Positions 48,146 to 57,726 of a stretch of 64,000 nucleotides of DNA are shown here, piece after piece. The notes beneath the pieces were generated by a model. It ran no database searches and was not told the DNA's origin. It saw only the letters and a list, made by a program, of their open reading frames with translations. The stretch lies in contig JAQUHA010000003.1 of NCBI GenBank assembly GCA_028683855.1, forward strand, positions 89,033 through 153,032, read 5' to 3'. Source of the DNA: Desulfuromonadaceae bacterium (GTDB lineage Bacteria > Desulfobacterota > Desulfuromonadia > Geobacterales > Pseudopelobacteraceae). The translations under genes were made by a program, and so were the position numbers. Numbering within the stretch: the first letter of the stretch is position 1; each line of letters opens with the position of its first letter.

Positions 48146-49372
48146 CTACTGCCCGAAGTTGTCGTAGAGGATGTTATCTGATTCAACACCGAGATTATAC
48201 AGCATATCAACAACTGCCTTAGTCATCATTGGAGGTCCGCATAGATAGTACTCACAATCTTCCGGAGCCTGATGAATATTAAGATAACTCTTGAACAGGT
48301 AGTTATGTACAAATCCGACAGGACCTGTCCAGTTATCCTCCGGTTGCGGGTCGGATAGCACGAGATACCAACTGAAATTTGAGTTTTCACGAGCCAGAGT
48401 ATCAAAATCCTCAACATAAAATGCTTCGCGCAGACTTCGTGCGCCGTACCAGAAGGATATTTTCCTTTCTGATTTCAGACGACGAAGCTGGTCAAAAATG
48501 TGCGAACGCATCGGTGCCATTCCGGCTCCACCACCGACAAAAATCATCTCAGCATTGGTATCCCTGGCAAAGAATTCCCCGAACGGTCCGGCAATTGTCA
48601 CCTCATCACCTGCTTTAAGATTGAAAATCCATGAAGACATCTGCCCCGGAGGGGCATCAGGTACTGAAGGTGGGGGCGGACTTACCCGCACGTTAAGCAT
48701 TACGATATCACGTTCTTCCGGATAGTTAGCCATAGAATAAGCCCGCATTACAGGCTCCATGACCTCTGAGCGGAAACGCCACATATTCATACGATCCCAA
48801 TCAGCGCGAAATTTCTCATCAACATCCATACTCTTATATTCAAGAACGTGAGGAGGAGCCTGAATCTGTATATAGCCTCCGGCACGAAAATCGAGCTCTT
48901 CACCCGGCGGAAGTTTCAGAACCAACTCCTTGATAAATGTCGCGCAGTTACGGTTAGAGCTCACGGTGCAGTGCCACTGACGAACTGCAAATATTTCAGA
49001 TGGCAACTCCAGCTTCATATCCTGCCTGACTGCAACCTGGCAGGAGAGCCTGAACCCTTCACGAGCCTGACGTTTATTGATGTGAGCTGTTTCAGTCGGT
49101 AGCAGATCACCACCGCCTGAGTGTATTTTTACTCTGCACTGCCCACAACTGCCGCCACCACCGCAGGCTGACGGCACAAATATTTTGTTGTCAGAGAGCA
49201 CGTTAAGGAGCTTGCCCCCCGGAGAAACAGTTATCCCTTTATCCGGATCGTTATTAATTTCAAGCCTGATTTCGCCTGAGGGGATTAATTTTGATCTTGC
49301 CGCAAGTATAATGCCTACCAGCAGCATGATAATAGCGGTAAACATAAATATGCCGAGTAAAAGAGAGATCAT
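48146..49372 (-). CDS. nqrF: Na+-NQR subunit F (NADH dehydrogenase flavoprotein)
   Basis: A 408-residue protein. One N-terminal transmembrane helix is followed by a 2Fe-2S ferredoxin domain ([14 protein letters not shown] plus RLSCQV), then FAD-binding ([12 protein letters not shown]) and NADH-binding ([20 protein letters not shown]) domains, ending LYDNFGQ. This is the electron entry subunit of sodium-pumping NADH:quinone oxidoreductase. It overlaps nqrE by 4 bases. The length fits NqrF (about 405-410). Confidence 0.95.
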   Translation of the reverse strand: MISLLLGIFMFTAIIMLLVGIILAARSKLIPSGEIRLEINNDPDKGITVSPGGKLLNVLSDNKIFVPSACGGGGSCGQCRVKIHSGGGDLLPTETAHINKRQAREGFRLSCQVAVRQDMKLELPSEIFAVRQWHCTVSSNRNCATFIKELVLKLPPGEELDFRAGGYIQIQAPPHVLEYKSMDVDEKFRADWDRMNMWRFRSEVMEPVMRAYSMANYPEERDIVMLNVRVSPPPPSVPDAPPGQMSSWIFNLKAGDEVTIAGPFGEFFARDTNAEMIFVGGGAGMAPMRSHIFDQLRRLKSERKISFWYGARSLREAFYVEDFDTLARENSNFSWYLVLSDPQPEDNWTGPVGFVHNYLFKSYLNIHQAPEDCEYYLCGPPMMTKAVVDMLYNLGVESDNILYDNFGQ

Positions 49373-49977
49373 AACTGAATCCCTGAGAAAGACATAAATG
49401 CAAGTGCCATCAAACCCATAATCATAAATGTTATGCCAAGCCCTTTAAGACCGCTCGGAACATCGCTGTAATGGAGCTTTTGACGGATGGCTGCAAGCAG
49501 AGTTATCGCCATCGCCCACCCAAGCCCGCTTCCAAAACCGAAAACCATACTCTCTGCAAAATTATAATCCCGCTCAACCATAAAGAGCGACCCTCCAAGG
49601 ATCGCACAGTTGACGGCAATAAGAGGGAGAAAAATTCCGAGGGTAGCGTACAGAGCGGGGAAATACCTATCAAGCACCATTTCAAGTATCTGAACAATAG
49701 CTGCAATCAGACCGATGTAACATATTAAACCGATAAAAGTCAGATCAAGTCCTGCAAGTCCGATCCATTCAAGAGCATCCGGTTTAAGGAGATATTTGAA
49801 AATCAGATTATTTGCCGGAACAGTAATAGTCTGTACAACAACAACTGCGATCCCCAACCCCATCGCCGCATCAATTTTCTTTGATACAGCCAGAAGAGTA
49901 CACATCCCTAAAAAGAAGGATAGCCCCATATTTTCAATAAAAACAGAGCGCATGAAAAGGCTTAAATAATGTTCCAT
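49369..49977 (-). CDS. nqrE: Na+-NQR subunit E
   Basis: A 202-residue membrane protein with six helices. NqrE features include [21 protein letters not shown] and [16 protein letters not shown], whose cysteines help bind the intramembrane iron centre shared with NqrD. Rnf counterparts (RnfA) are similar, but the neighbour is NqrF rather than RnfC/D/G, so NqrE is preferred. Three bases separate it from nqrD. Confidence 0.94.
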   Translation of the reverse strand: MEHYLSLFMRSVFIENMGLSFFLGMCTLLAVSKKIDAAMGLGIAVVVVQTITVPANNLIFKYLLKPDALEWIGLAGLDLTFIGLICYIGLIAAIVQILEMVLDRYFPALYATLGIFLPLIAVNCAILGGSLFMVERDYNFAESMVFGFGSGLGWAMAITLLAAIRQKLHYSDVPSGLKGLGITFMIMGLMALAFMSFSGIQL

Positions 49978-49980
49978 TAT

Positions 49981-50604
49981 CTAACTCTCCTTTTCAACTT
50001 GCTCAACCTTCCTCGTTCTGATTCCCCATATAATTAATCCAATCAGAAAAAAAGCGCTCGGGGGGAGCAGAAGGAGACCGTTAGGAAGGTACCACCCACC
50101 CTCACTTATCGTTTTAAGAATTGTAAATCCAAATAATTTACCAGACCCGAAAAGTTCACGCAGAAAACCGACAGCAAATATTACAAGGCTATAACCGAGT
50201 CCATTCCCTATACCGTCAATAAAACTTGCTAAAGGGGGGTTTTTCATGGCAAACGCCTCCGCTCTCCCAAGCACGATACAGTTGGTTATAATTAGACCCA
50301 CAAAAACCGATAACTGTTTGCTGATCTGAAATGCGTACGCCTTTAGTAGCTGATCTATAATTATTACGAGTGTCGCTATAATAGTAAGCTGCACTATGAT
50401 GCGGATACTTGATGGAATCCGGTTACGGATAAGACTTATTGAAAAACTTGAGAAGGCGGTAACGAGAGTAACTGAGAGTGCCATGACGGTAACGGTCTCG
50501 AGTTTTGAAGTAATTGCGAGAGCAGAACAGATTCCAAGAATTTCAAGAGTTATCGGGTTTCGGTTGAAAATCGGGTTAAGTAGGGTCTCTTTGTAGCTGA
50601 TCAT
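49981..50604 (-). CDS. nqrD: Na+-NQR subunit D
   Basis: A 207-residue membrane protein of the usual length when started at 50604 ([17 protein letters not shown]), which has AGAGG about eight bases upstream. Upstream in-frame codons (GTG at 50694) add 30 unrelated residues and lie inside a hairpin. Hallmarks are [48 protein letters not shown] and [13 protein letters not shown]. It is the first nqr gene in this operon; nqrA, nqrB and nqrC are not found upstream. Confidence 0.94.
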   Translation of the reverse strand: MISYKETLLNPIFNRNPITLEILGICSALAITSKLETVTVMALSVTLVTAFSSFSISLIRNRIPSSIRIIVQLTIIATLVIIIDQLLKAYAFQISKQLSVFVGLIITNCIVLGRAEAFAMKNPPLASFIDGIGNGLGYSLVIFAVGFLRELFGSGKLFGFTILKTISEGGWYLPNGLLLLPPSAFFLIGLIIWGIRTRKVEQVEKES

Positions 50605-50674
50605 TGTTAACCTCTTTCCAGGCATTTCAACATTATCAACACAACACTCGAGTCTAAGCGGCAGGAGCGCGATG

Positions 50675-50708
50675 ACGAGCCAGCAGGATGCCACTCCTAC
50701 TGGCTCGT
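50675..50708 (-). promoter_or_regulatory. Long hairpin in the nqrDEF leader
   Basis: Arms ACGAGCCAGCAGGA and TCCTACTGGCTCGT (one mismatch) surround a 6-base loop, 71 bases before the nqrD start. It could be an attenuator, a terminator of a lost upstream gene, or an mRNA-processing site. No T run follows on the minus strand. Confidence 0.6.
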
Positions 50709-50803
50709 TGAGACAGGTTTTATCTGAGGAATATTTTGTGTTGCAGAATTTGTATTCTAATTCAGCATAACGATAAGTAAAGAGCGAATGTTATAAAGAT
50801 ATA

Positions 50804-51034
50804 CTAGAAGTCTCTTGGCGGGTCAATGAATTGGCATTGTGGATTACGAGTTATATGCACAAAATGGGCGACACACCTGTCTCCTGCGATATGCGGACGA
50901 ACCGGCTTGCCGCACTTCAAACATTCAAAGGCGAGTGAATTTCTCGTTCCGGGCTTAGCAGCGTTTCTTATCGCTAGGGCTTTTTCAATTGATATAATAT
51001 GACCAAAAAATTTACACTGATTTGCAATTGTCAT
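50804..51034 (-). CDS. Small zinc-finger-like protein, CoiA-N-terminus-like
   Basis: A 76-residue protein. FECLKCGKPVRPH gives a CxxC pair, and CVAHFVH plus a later Cys (RNPQC) could complete a zinc site. The AHF-x-H pattern resembles the N-terminal zinc domain of CoiA-like proteins. A GGGGG-rich ribosome site lies before the ATG. It stands alone between the nqr leader and non-coding DNA. It could be a real small gene or a leftover of a larger one; function unknown. Confidence 0.55.
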   Translation of the reverse strand: MTIANQCKFFGHIISIEKALAIRNAAKPGTRNSLAFECLKCGKPVRPHIAGDRCVAHFVHITRNPQCQFIDPPRDF

Positions 51035-51610
51035 TTATTGTCCCCCATTTTTTAACCGATGCAGATGAGCAGGTTTAACTCAGTTTTTTAAACAAAGCCT
51101 TTTTGTATACACCTTAAAGATTTTTGCCTCTTTACAAATTGCCCATATATAATTATAAAAACTAATAACATTTATCACGCCATAAAAACGTTCTGATAAT
51201 ACTTTGACATTAAGCCCGTGTCAATAGCAGTATGGTTTCAGTGAACTTTACAACCAGTTTTCAAGCAATGTTTTTCAACTCACACAGCTTACTTTTGTCA
51301 AATCAGTTGAAGCAAAACAGCAGGTTATAGATATAACACATTTAATACCATGCAGAACAACGTCATATAGATTCAACTCTGCAGAAGCTGTTTATTGCAA
51401 ATAATTTCGCCTGCAATTACTATATCTAAGATACCTATTTACTTGATTAATCAAAATCACACCAAAACTTTCGAATTTATTTTTTAATTATGAAATGATG
51501 TTTGCAAATAAAAAACTGATATGGCTTGTCAGTAGTCAATAGGGTAATAAGGTGCCTACCCCTGTTTTTGAAGTTTTGCTATCGTGTATATGATCCAGAC
51601 CAGTTATCCC
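51035..51610. other. AT-rich non-coding stretch
   Basis: A 576-base region with frequent stop codons in all frames. I see no tRNA, CRISPR-like array or convincing promoter. It lies next to an insertion-sequence relic and may be decayed accessory DNA. Confidence 0.5.
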
Positions 51611-51636
51611 TGACGTATCCTGTCAACAGTAGACAC
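51611..51636 (-). repeat. Probable terminal inverted repeat of the IS3-type relic
   Basis: On the minus strand, shortly after the transposase stop, a GTGTCTACTGTTGACAGG-type sequence ends ATACGTCA. It resembles the right end of IS3 (GTGTCCACTATTG...ATCA). No matching left end was found. Confidence 0.45.
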
Positions 51637-51643
51637 TCCTAAC

Positions 51644-52366
51644 TCAAGTGACTTGCTTTTGTTTATAGTAATTCTGTGCAAATTTTGCTGGAGCCACATA
51701 ACCCAAGTCGGGAATATCGCCTTTGGCGGTTGTAAAATATTTCTATGTATTCTCGGATAGAAACTTTTGCTTCATCTCTGGTCTCATAACGGCAGTGATG
51801 CACAAGTTCGTTTTTGAGGCTGCCCCAGAAGCTTTCCATCGGCGCATTGTCGTAGCAGTTTCCCTTGCGCGACATTGACGCTTTCATTTTGAACTGTTTC
51901 AGAAGTTTGCGGTAATAGTGAGCACAGTATTGGCTGCCTCGGTCGTAATGATGAATCAGTCCGGCAGCAGGTCTTTTTTTGCTGTGCCGCTCGGAAAAGA
52001 GCTTTACCTGTTAACTCCTGTTTCATTCGATTAGACATTGAGTAACCAACTATTTCACAGGTAAATACATCCTTCACACCGGCCAGATAAAGCCAGCCTT
52101 CCCCGGTCGGGATGTAGGTAATGTCAGTAACCCAGACCTCATTTGGTGCTCTTGGCGTAAAAGTTTGATCCAGAAGGTTCTCTGCCACAGGCAGGTTATG
52201 GTTCGAGTTAGTTGTTGCTTTGAATTTGCGCTTCTGCCGACAACGCACTCCCAACTCTCTACGTAAGCGGGCGATCTGATCACGACCAACGATAAAGCCA
52301 TCTGCTGCAAGTTCGGGTTGTAACCGTTTTGCACTGTAACTTTCACGAGTACGCGTATGGGCCCAG
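51644..52366 (-). pseudogene. IS3-family transposase OrfB relic, 5'-truncated and frameshifted
   Basis: Three frames together read an IS3-group OrfB from AHTRTRESYSAKRLQPEL to KFAQNYYKQKQVT. DDE landmarks are DITYIP, HHYDRGSQY and MESFWGSLKNEL. One frameshift lies in a run of seven T (plus strand, about 51974-51980), where six would restore the frame. A second is an extra base near 51698, which scrambles the C-terminus after RRYSRLG. The N-terminal part, OrfA and the left end are missing, the junction lying near 52366. The element cannot transpose on its own. Confidence 0.85.
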
Positions 52367-52396
52367 GAGGGTGGTGATATTGTCGATGATTTCCAT
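52343..52396 (-). pseudogene. 17-codon N-terminal stub cut by the IS3 relic
   Basis: An ATG at 52396 reads MEIIDNITTLLGPYAYS and then a stop inside the IS relic. The first 12 residues resemble, from memory, the start of phospholipase-D/SNF2-type helicases that begin with a MxIIDNIxxLLGDDLK pattern. It could be the remaining head of such a defence-associated gene. The evidence is very short. Confidence 0.25.
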
Positions 52397-52726
52397 GTAA
52401 TTTTGACTATCCTGAGAATTTGACATTTTTACGGTTGCTGCCGAATGAAATTTATCGAGCGTTATACCAGTAAAACAGATGAATTAACACGGGAAATAAG
52501 CCTTAATTAGAATTGCCATTATTTTATTTATAATAATTTCAACCACCATTTATTTTCATATCACTAAAAATTGTTGACTTTGTATATTCAAAGTACTAAT
52601 TGGTATTACCATAAAATATAACCGGGTTTTTATCTGATTTAAGCATAGAAAATAATTGCATAAGTGATAATAACTCTTATACTTTGAAACCAAGCGGTAT
52701 ACAGAATATCAGAACGGGAGCTTTTC
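52397..52726 (+). promoter_or_regulatory. sucCD upstream region
   Basis: A 330-base AT-rich gap without genes. TTGACT (52574-52579) followed after 17 bases by TAATTG is a weak promoter candidate. It overlaps a small inverted repeat (ACTTTG / CAAAGT, 52577-52594) that could be an operator. A GGGAG ribosome site precedes sucC. Confidence 0.35.
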
Positions 52727-53896
52727 ATGAATATCCATGAGTATCAGGCAAAGGCAATTTTACGGAAGTTTGGCGTACACGTTCCTGATGGACATGTAGC
52801 CTACAACAGCGCCGGTGCACGCGAGTGGGCAAAACGGCTCGGTGACGGTCCCTGGGTAGTAAAAGCTCAGATACACGCAGGTGGCAGGGGAAAGGGTGGC
52901 GGAGTCAAACTGGCTCATACCCCTGATGAGGTTCGCAATATATCCCGTGAAATGCTCGGCATGATTCTTCGTACTCATCAGACAGGGGCTGAAGGGAAGC
53001 TGGTAACGCGGGTACTTGTTGAAAAAGGGTGCAACATAGCAAACGAGCTTTATGTCAGCCTTCTCGTAGATCGTGCAACCTCCAAGGTTACTGTTATGGC
53101 ATCAACAGAGGGGGGGATGGATATTGAGGAGGTTGCCGTAAATTCGCCTGAAAAAATATTTGTTGAAACTGTTGATCCACTGGTAGGTCTTACAGCCTTT
53201 CAGTGTCGTAATATCGCCTCCAAACTCGGGCTTACCGGCAAACTCGTCGGTAGAGCGACGGCAACCCTAGAGGGTCTTTACAACACCTTCATTGCCTGTG
53301 ACTGTTCCATGCTTGAGATAAACCCTCTGGTGGTAACTGTTGAAGGCAATCTCATTGCGCTTGATGCCAAATTCGGATTTGACGATAACGCACTCTTCAG
53401 GCATTCAAAAATTGCAGATATGCGTGACTATGATGAGGAGGACCCTAAAGAGATAGAGGCTTCTCAGTTTGAACTCTCATATATTTCGCTTGACGGCAAT
53501 ATCGGCTGTCTGGTTAACGGTGCAGGGCTGGCTATGGCAACTATGGATATTATAAAACATTACGGAGGCGATCCTGCAAACTTCCTGGATGTTGGCGGCG
53601 GAGCAACCATTGAACGTGTTACAGAGGCGTTTAAAATAATCCTCTCGGACAGGAAAGTTAAGGGTATTCTGGTCAACATCTTCGGCGGCATAATGAAATG
53701 TGACATTATCGCCACAGGAGTAGTTGCCGCTGCAAGACAGGTAGCCTTGAGTGTGCCGCTTGTCGTAAGGCTTGAAGGGACAAACGTAGAGCAGGGTAAA
53801 AAGATCCTGGCTGAAAGCGGACTGGACATTGTCGCTGCCGAAGGTATGGCTGATGCGGCACAAAAAATTGTCAACGCCGTAAAAGGAGCCAACTAA
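52727..53896 (+). CDS. sucC: Succinyl-CoA synthetase beta subunit (ADP-forming type)
   Basis: A 389-residue ATP-grasp protein. [48 protein letters not shown] and [14 protein letters not shown] are family signatures. With SucD it interconverts succinyl-CoA and succinate with nucleotide phosphorylation. It overlaps sucD by one base. Length and motifs are normal. Confidence 0.97.
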   Translation: MNIHEYQAKAILRKFGVHVPDGHVAYNSAGAREWAKRLGDGPWVVKAQIHAGGRGKGGGVKLAHTPDEVRNISREMLGMILRTHQTGAEGKLVTRVLVEKGCNIANELYVSLLVDRATSKVTVMASTEGGMDIEEVAVNSPEKIFVETVDPLVGLTAFQCRNIASKLGLTGKLVGRATATLEGLYNTFIACDCSMLEINPLVVTVEGNLIALDAKFGFDDNALFRHSKIADMRDYDEEDPKEIEASQFELSYISLDGNIGCLVNGAGLAMATMDIIKHYGGDPANFLDVGGGATIERVTEAFKIILSDRKVKGILVNIFGGIMKCDIIATGVVAAARQVALSVPLVVRLEGTNVEQGKKILAESGLDIVAAEGMADAAQKIVNAVKGAN

Positions 53897-54768
53897 TGAG
53901 TATTCTAATCGACAAAAATACAAAGGTTATTACACAGGGTATTACAGGCGCAACCGGACTTTTTCACGCTCAGGGCGCACGGGAATATGGCACTCAGATG
54001 GTCGGAGGCGTAACTCCGGGTAAAGGGGGGAGCAGTATAGACGGGTTTCCTGTATTTGATACCGTGAAGGAGGCTGTTGAAAAAACCGGTGCGACAGCAT
54101 CAGTAATATATGTGCCGCCACCTTTTGCCGCTGATTCGATTATGGAGGCGGTTGATGCAGGGATAGATATGGTATGCTGCATAACGGAAGGAATTCCTGT
54201 TCTTGATATGGTTAAGGTAAAACATTTCATGCGGGGCAAAAAGACCAGACTCATCGGCCCTAACTGCCCCGGCATAATTACTCCGGGAGAGTGTAAAATC
54301 GGCATTATGCCCGGATATATTCACAAACCGGGTAGAATCGGAGTGGTTTCACGTTCAGGCACACTGACATACGAAGCGGTCTGGCAGCTTACAAGCCTTG
54401 GCATGGGACAGTCAACCTGTGTCGGCATTGGCGGCGATCCGGTTAACGGGACAAACCATCTGGATGTTCTCAGGCTGTTTCAGGCAGATACTGATACTGA
54501 TGCAGTAATTATGATAGGTGAGATTGGTGGCAGTTCGGAGGAAGAAGCTGCACGTTTCGTAAGAGATTACATGACAAAACCAGTGGCTGCCTACATAGCC
54601 GGAATTACAGCCCCACCCGGCAAGCGTATGGGGCACGCCGGAGCAATTATTTCGGGGGGCAAGGGGACTGCAACTGAAAAAGTGGCGGTTTTAAGAGAGT
54701 GCGGAATAAGCGTGGCTGAGAGTCCTGCCGAAATGGCACAGGCTCTTCTGAAAGTTTATAAACCATAG
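53896..54768 (+). CDS. sucD: Succinyl-CoA synthetase alpha subunit
   Basis: A 290-residue subunit that binds CoA and carries the phosphohistidine. CoA site: [20 protein letters not shown]. The active His lies in [20 protein letters not shown]. The [11 protein letters not shown] and [10 protein letters not shown] motifs are intact. It is followed by a very strong hairpin terminator. Confidence 0.97.
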   Translation: MSILIDKNTKVITQGITGATGLFHAQGAREYGTQMVGGVTPGKGGSSIDGFPVFDTVKEAVEKTGATASVIYVPPPFAADSIMEAVDAGIDMVCCITEGIPVLDMVKVKHFMRGKKTRLIGPNCPGIITPGECKIGIMPGYIHKPGRIGVVSRSGTLTYEAVWQLTSLGMGQSTCVGIGGDPVNGTNHLDVLRLFQADTDTDAVIMIGEIGGSSEEEAARFVRDYMTKPVAAYIAGITAPPGKRMGHAGAIISGGKGTATEKVAVLRECGISVAESPAEMAQALLKVYKP

Positions 54769-54771
54769 AGA

Positions 54772-54822
54772 AACAGAGAGCTGAACGGGGGTAAATCTGA
54801 TACCCCTGTTCAGCTCTCTGTT
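54772..54822. terminator. Strong hairpin terminator after sucD
   Basis: Two 22-base arms beginning AACAGAGAGCTGAAC and ending GTTCAGCTCTCTGTT pair with a single G-U, with a loop of seven bases. It separates sucD from the convergent hybrid kinase gene, and T-rich sequence follows after a short spacer. Confidence 0.85.
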
Positions 54823-54906
54823 CAAGTTCCAAAAGTTTTTACTCCCCTCTCCAACCTATCTTTATTATCCACGTATTCAGATGCAGTATTTTGAAATTCA
54901 TCCACG

Positions 54907-57552
54907 TTATACCTGCTCTCTTTGTGTCAAATCAGATTGCTGCATAGCAGAGTTTAGAGCTGAAAGTACCTTGTCAAAATCAAAAGTAGCAATCGCAGAC
55001 TCTATATCCTTGTAGTTATCTGTAAATGCCGCTTTCAGAAGTTCCGCATTTTTCTCTATTAAATCAACAGATTCGGAATCGTTATATTCCAGCAGAGTTT
55101 TAAGCCGGCGGCATATCCCGTCCAGTTTCTTCATATCTACAACTACCGGAACTTTTTCGGTTTCCTGCAGTGCAGGTTCATTCATCATAGTGCCGATAAT
55201 CTCGTCAAGAACTGCTTCAAGAGGTTTCAAAAGTTCAAGAAGCTCGGCAGAACTTCTGTTTTGACGAAATGCGGATTCAAGAAGTGCAGATAATTCATAC
55301 AGATGCATAGCTCCAAGCCCGGCTGATACCCCCTTAAGAGTGTGCGCGATTCTCTCTGCTGTTACAAAATCGCCAGATTCAATGGCAGTGCGAATGTTAA
55401 TGGCGGTTTCACGATTCCCATACATGAATTTTTTAAGAAGAGACAGATACAATCCGCTATTCCCTAATACACGTGAGAGACCTGATTCAATATCGACACC
55501 CTTTATTCCGGCAGGAAGGGATACAGGCAGAACTTCAACATCGGTTGAGGCTGCTGCTTCATCTATTATTGAGTGCGGTTTTATCCATTTAAGAAGTGTT
55601 TCCCATAATCTGGAAGGGTCAATAGGCTTGGTAACATAATCATCCATCCCAGCCTTAATACATTTGTCACGGTCGCTCCTCATGGCGTTTGCGGTCATCG
55701 CAACAATCGGCAGCTCTTTGCAGAACGGGAGTTTACGAATTAATGCCGTTGCAGTCAGACCATCCATTACAGGCATCTGCATATCCATGAAAACAATGTC
55801 GTACTGTTTCTCCTGAACCTTTCTGACTGCTATCTCCCCATTACCGGCAAGATCAACACTGCAACCGGCAAGCTTCAATAATTCAGTAGCAACTTCCTGA
55901 TTATAATCATTATCTTCAACAAGAAGAATCTCAGATCCGAAAAGAGATGACAAATCCTCGTCACCAACTTCAGCTATAACTCTGTACTGTTTCTCGGAAC
56001 CTACGCCAAGCCGGGCTGTAAACCAGAAGGTAGAGCCTTTGCCCGGCTCGGAATCTACTCCGACCTCCCCCCCCATCATTTCTGAAAACTGCCTGGAGAT
56101 TGCAAGCCCAAGACCGGTTCCCCCATATTTGCGAGTAATTGAGCTGTCCGCCTGATTAAAGTTCTGAAAAAGCCGCAGTTTCTGCTCTTCAGTCAGACCT
56201 ATACCGGTATCCTGCACCGCAAAATGAAGCATTACCTCCTGTTCTTTAAACTCCAGAACCTTTACATTAAAACTTATCGAACCCTCATTGGTAAACTTAA
56301 CGGCGTTGTATGCGTAATTAATCAGTATCTGCCCCATACGGAGAGAATCACCGACAAGGGATTGCGGCACATCATCCTGGATGTTGATTGTCAGTTCGAG
56401 GTTCTTTGCGGCAGCTTTTTCAGAAATAAGATCTATAACATTCTCGAAAACCCATTCCAGCATAAATTCAGTGGAATCAAGCGTCATCTTGCCCGACTCT
56501 ATTTTGGAAAGATCGAGAATATTGTTGATTATTCCGAGCAGATTATTCCCGGAAGTATGTATCTTTTTAATATACTCCCGCTGAGCATCTGTAAGTTCAG
56601 TCCGCATAACGAGATGCGACATACCGATTATTGCGTTCATCGGTGTTCGGATTTCATGGCTCATATTTGCCAGAAAGTCGCTTTTAGCCCTGTTTGCAGC
56701 ATCAGCCTCCTCTTTAGCGACTGAAAGCAGGCTGTAGGATTCTTTCAGCTCACGTTTCTGACTCTCAAGTGTAGCGGTCATCTCCCTAAGAGAATTTTCC
56801 GTGTTTTTTAAATTAGTTATATCTCTCGCAGAACAGATAGCGGAAAGACTTTCTCCATATTCATCCTTGATCGGAGTAATTGTAGTCATGTGGTAACGGT
56901 TACCGGCAGGAGTAGGAATGCAGACCTCAAGTATCTCTACATTTCCGCTAATAAAGCATTTACTCAGAAAAGCAAAGCGTTTATCAGCTTCATCTTTTGG
57001 AAATACATCCCATATAGTTCTGCCGATAATCTCATCGAGCGACTTCCCTACCCCTCTTGAAAAAGACTCATTGGCAAATATGTACCGCCCTTCCGATGTG
57101 AACGCAAATATTGCATCTGATGATCCGGCAAGAAGCAGACGGTATTTATTCTCGCTCTCCCTTAGAGTATCTTCAGCATCTTTATTCGGAGTAATATCGC
57201 GTGTTATGCCGAGAAAAAAAGGCTCTCCACTCTCCGGGTCCAGAATCCGCGAAGCGTTAAAAACGTGCCAACGCCAACTGCCATCCCTGTGAAGCAGTCG
57301 ATATTCAATACCGGCTTTAGTGACACCTGTATCGACAACTTCACGGAGATGAGCGTCAAACTGCAGAGTATAATCAGGGTGAATCAGCTGAATAAAAGAG
57401 TCGCCAAGAAGATCTGAACCTGTATATCCCAGTATATTAAGAGAGTTAGGAGAAATATATGTAAGAAAACTATCCGCAGTCAGTATATAGAAAACATCAT
57501 TCGCATTTTGCACAAAAGCGCTGAACCGGAAATCACTGTAATTCGAATCCAT
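54907..57552 (-). CDS. Cytoplasmic PAS-PAS hybrid histidine kinase with receiver and Hpt
   Basis: An 881-residue protein with no transmembrane helix. Two PAS domains (~1-130, ~130-250) are followed by a coiled linker. HisKA follows with SHEIRTPMN, then HATPase with [20 protein letters not shown] and [10 protein letters not shown] receiver ([21 protein letters not shown]) comes next, and a C-terminal Hpt has the His in [13 protein letters not shown]. The whole phosphorelay is therefore in one chain and must hand on to a separate regulator. AGGGA lies before the ATG. It lies convergent to sucCD. Confidence 0.92.
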   Translation of the reverse strand: MDSNYSDFRFSAFVQNANDVFYILTADSFLTYISPNSLNILGYTGSDLLGDSFIQLIHPDYTLQFDAHLREVVDTGVTKAGIEYRLLHRDGSWRWHVFNASRILDPESGEPFFLGITRDITPNKDAEDTLRESENKYRLLLAGSSDAIFAFTSEGRYIFANESFSRGVGKSLDEIIGRTIWDVFPKDEADKRFAFLSKCFISGNVEILEVCIPTPAGNRYHMTTITPIKDEYGESLSAICSARDITNLKNTENSLREMTATLESQKRELKESYSLLSVAKEEADAANRAKSDFLANMSHEIRTPMNAIIGMSHLVMRTELTDAQREYIKKIHTSGNNLLGIINNILDLSKIESGKMTLDSTEFMLEWVFENVIDLISEKAAAKNLELTINIQDDVPQSLVGDSLRMGQILINYAYNAVKFTNEGSISFNVKVLEFKEQEVMLHFAVQDTGIGLTEEQKLRLFQNFNQADSSITRKYGGTGLGLAISRQFSEMMGGEVGVDSEPGKGSTFWFTARLGVGSEKQYRVIAEVGDEDLSSLFGSEILLVEDNDYNQEVATELLKLAGCSVDLAGNGEIAVRKVQEKQYDIVFMDMQMPVMDGLTATALIRKLPFCKELPIVAMTANAMRSDRDKCIKAGMDDYVTKPIDPSRLWETLLKWIKPHSIIDEAAASTDVEVLPVSLPAGIKGVDIESGLSRVLGNSGLYLSLLKKFMYGNRETAINIRTAIESGDFVTAERIAHTLKGVSAGLGAMHLYELSALLESAFRQNRSSAELLELLKPLEAVLDEIIGTMMNEPALQETEKVPVVVDMKKLDGICRRLKTLLEYNDSESVDLIEKNAELLKAAFTDNYKDIESAIATFDFDKVLSALNSAMQQSDLTQREQV

Positions 57553-57659
57553 TAGTTTCCCTGTATAAACAACCCTGTGTTACCCGAAAAGGTCGCTGAC
57601 TCTTTTCAAATATGCAGACTAAAACAGACTTGAAGAAAAATGATGAATCAAAGAAGCCG

Positions 57660-57720
57660 ATTTATCAGGCTGTCAGGTCCTGTCAACCAGAATGTGTAAA
57701 TGACTTTTCGGTTGTTCATT
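57660..57720. repeat. IS256-like terminal sequence, left copy
   Basis: TGTGTAAATG (57693-57702) followed inward by TTCGGT mirrors, in inverted orientation, CATTTACACA at 62312-62321. TGTGTAAA-type ends next to a TTGACAG stretch are seen in IS256-family termini. It starts 25 bases beyond the stop of the large hybrid kinase. Confidence 0.45.
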
Positions 57721-57726
57721 GTAAAG

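Noticed and set aside
50605..50694. N-terminal extension of NqrD from the GTG at 50694
   Set aside because: The extra 30 residues are not like NqrD, include two cysteines in a non-membrane stretch, and come from a hairpin; the ATG at 50604 has a better ribosome site.
51035..51610. Possible RNA gene or origin in AT-rich DNA
   Set aside because: No cloverleaf, iteron set or DnaA-box cluster could be recognised.
56224..56724. Antisense frame of 166 codons over the PAS hybrid kinase
   Set aside because: It lies opposite conserved kinase motifs; no independent evidence.
57648..57726. Short frame starting MNNRKVIYTFW after the kinase stop
   Set aside because: Only about two dozen codons, no ribosome site, and it overlaps the IS256-like end; treated as element sequence.
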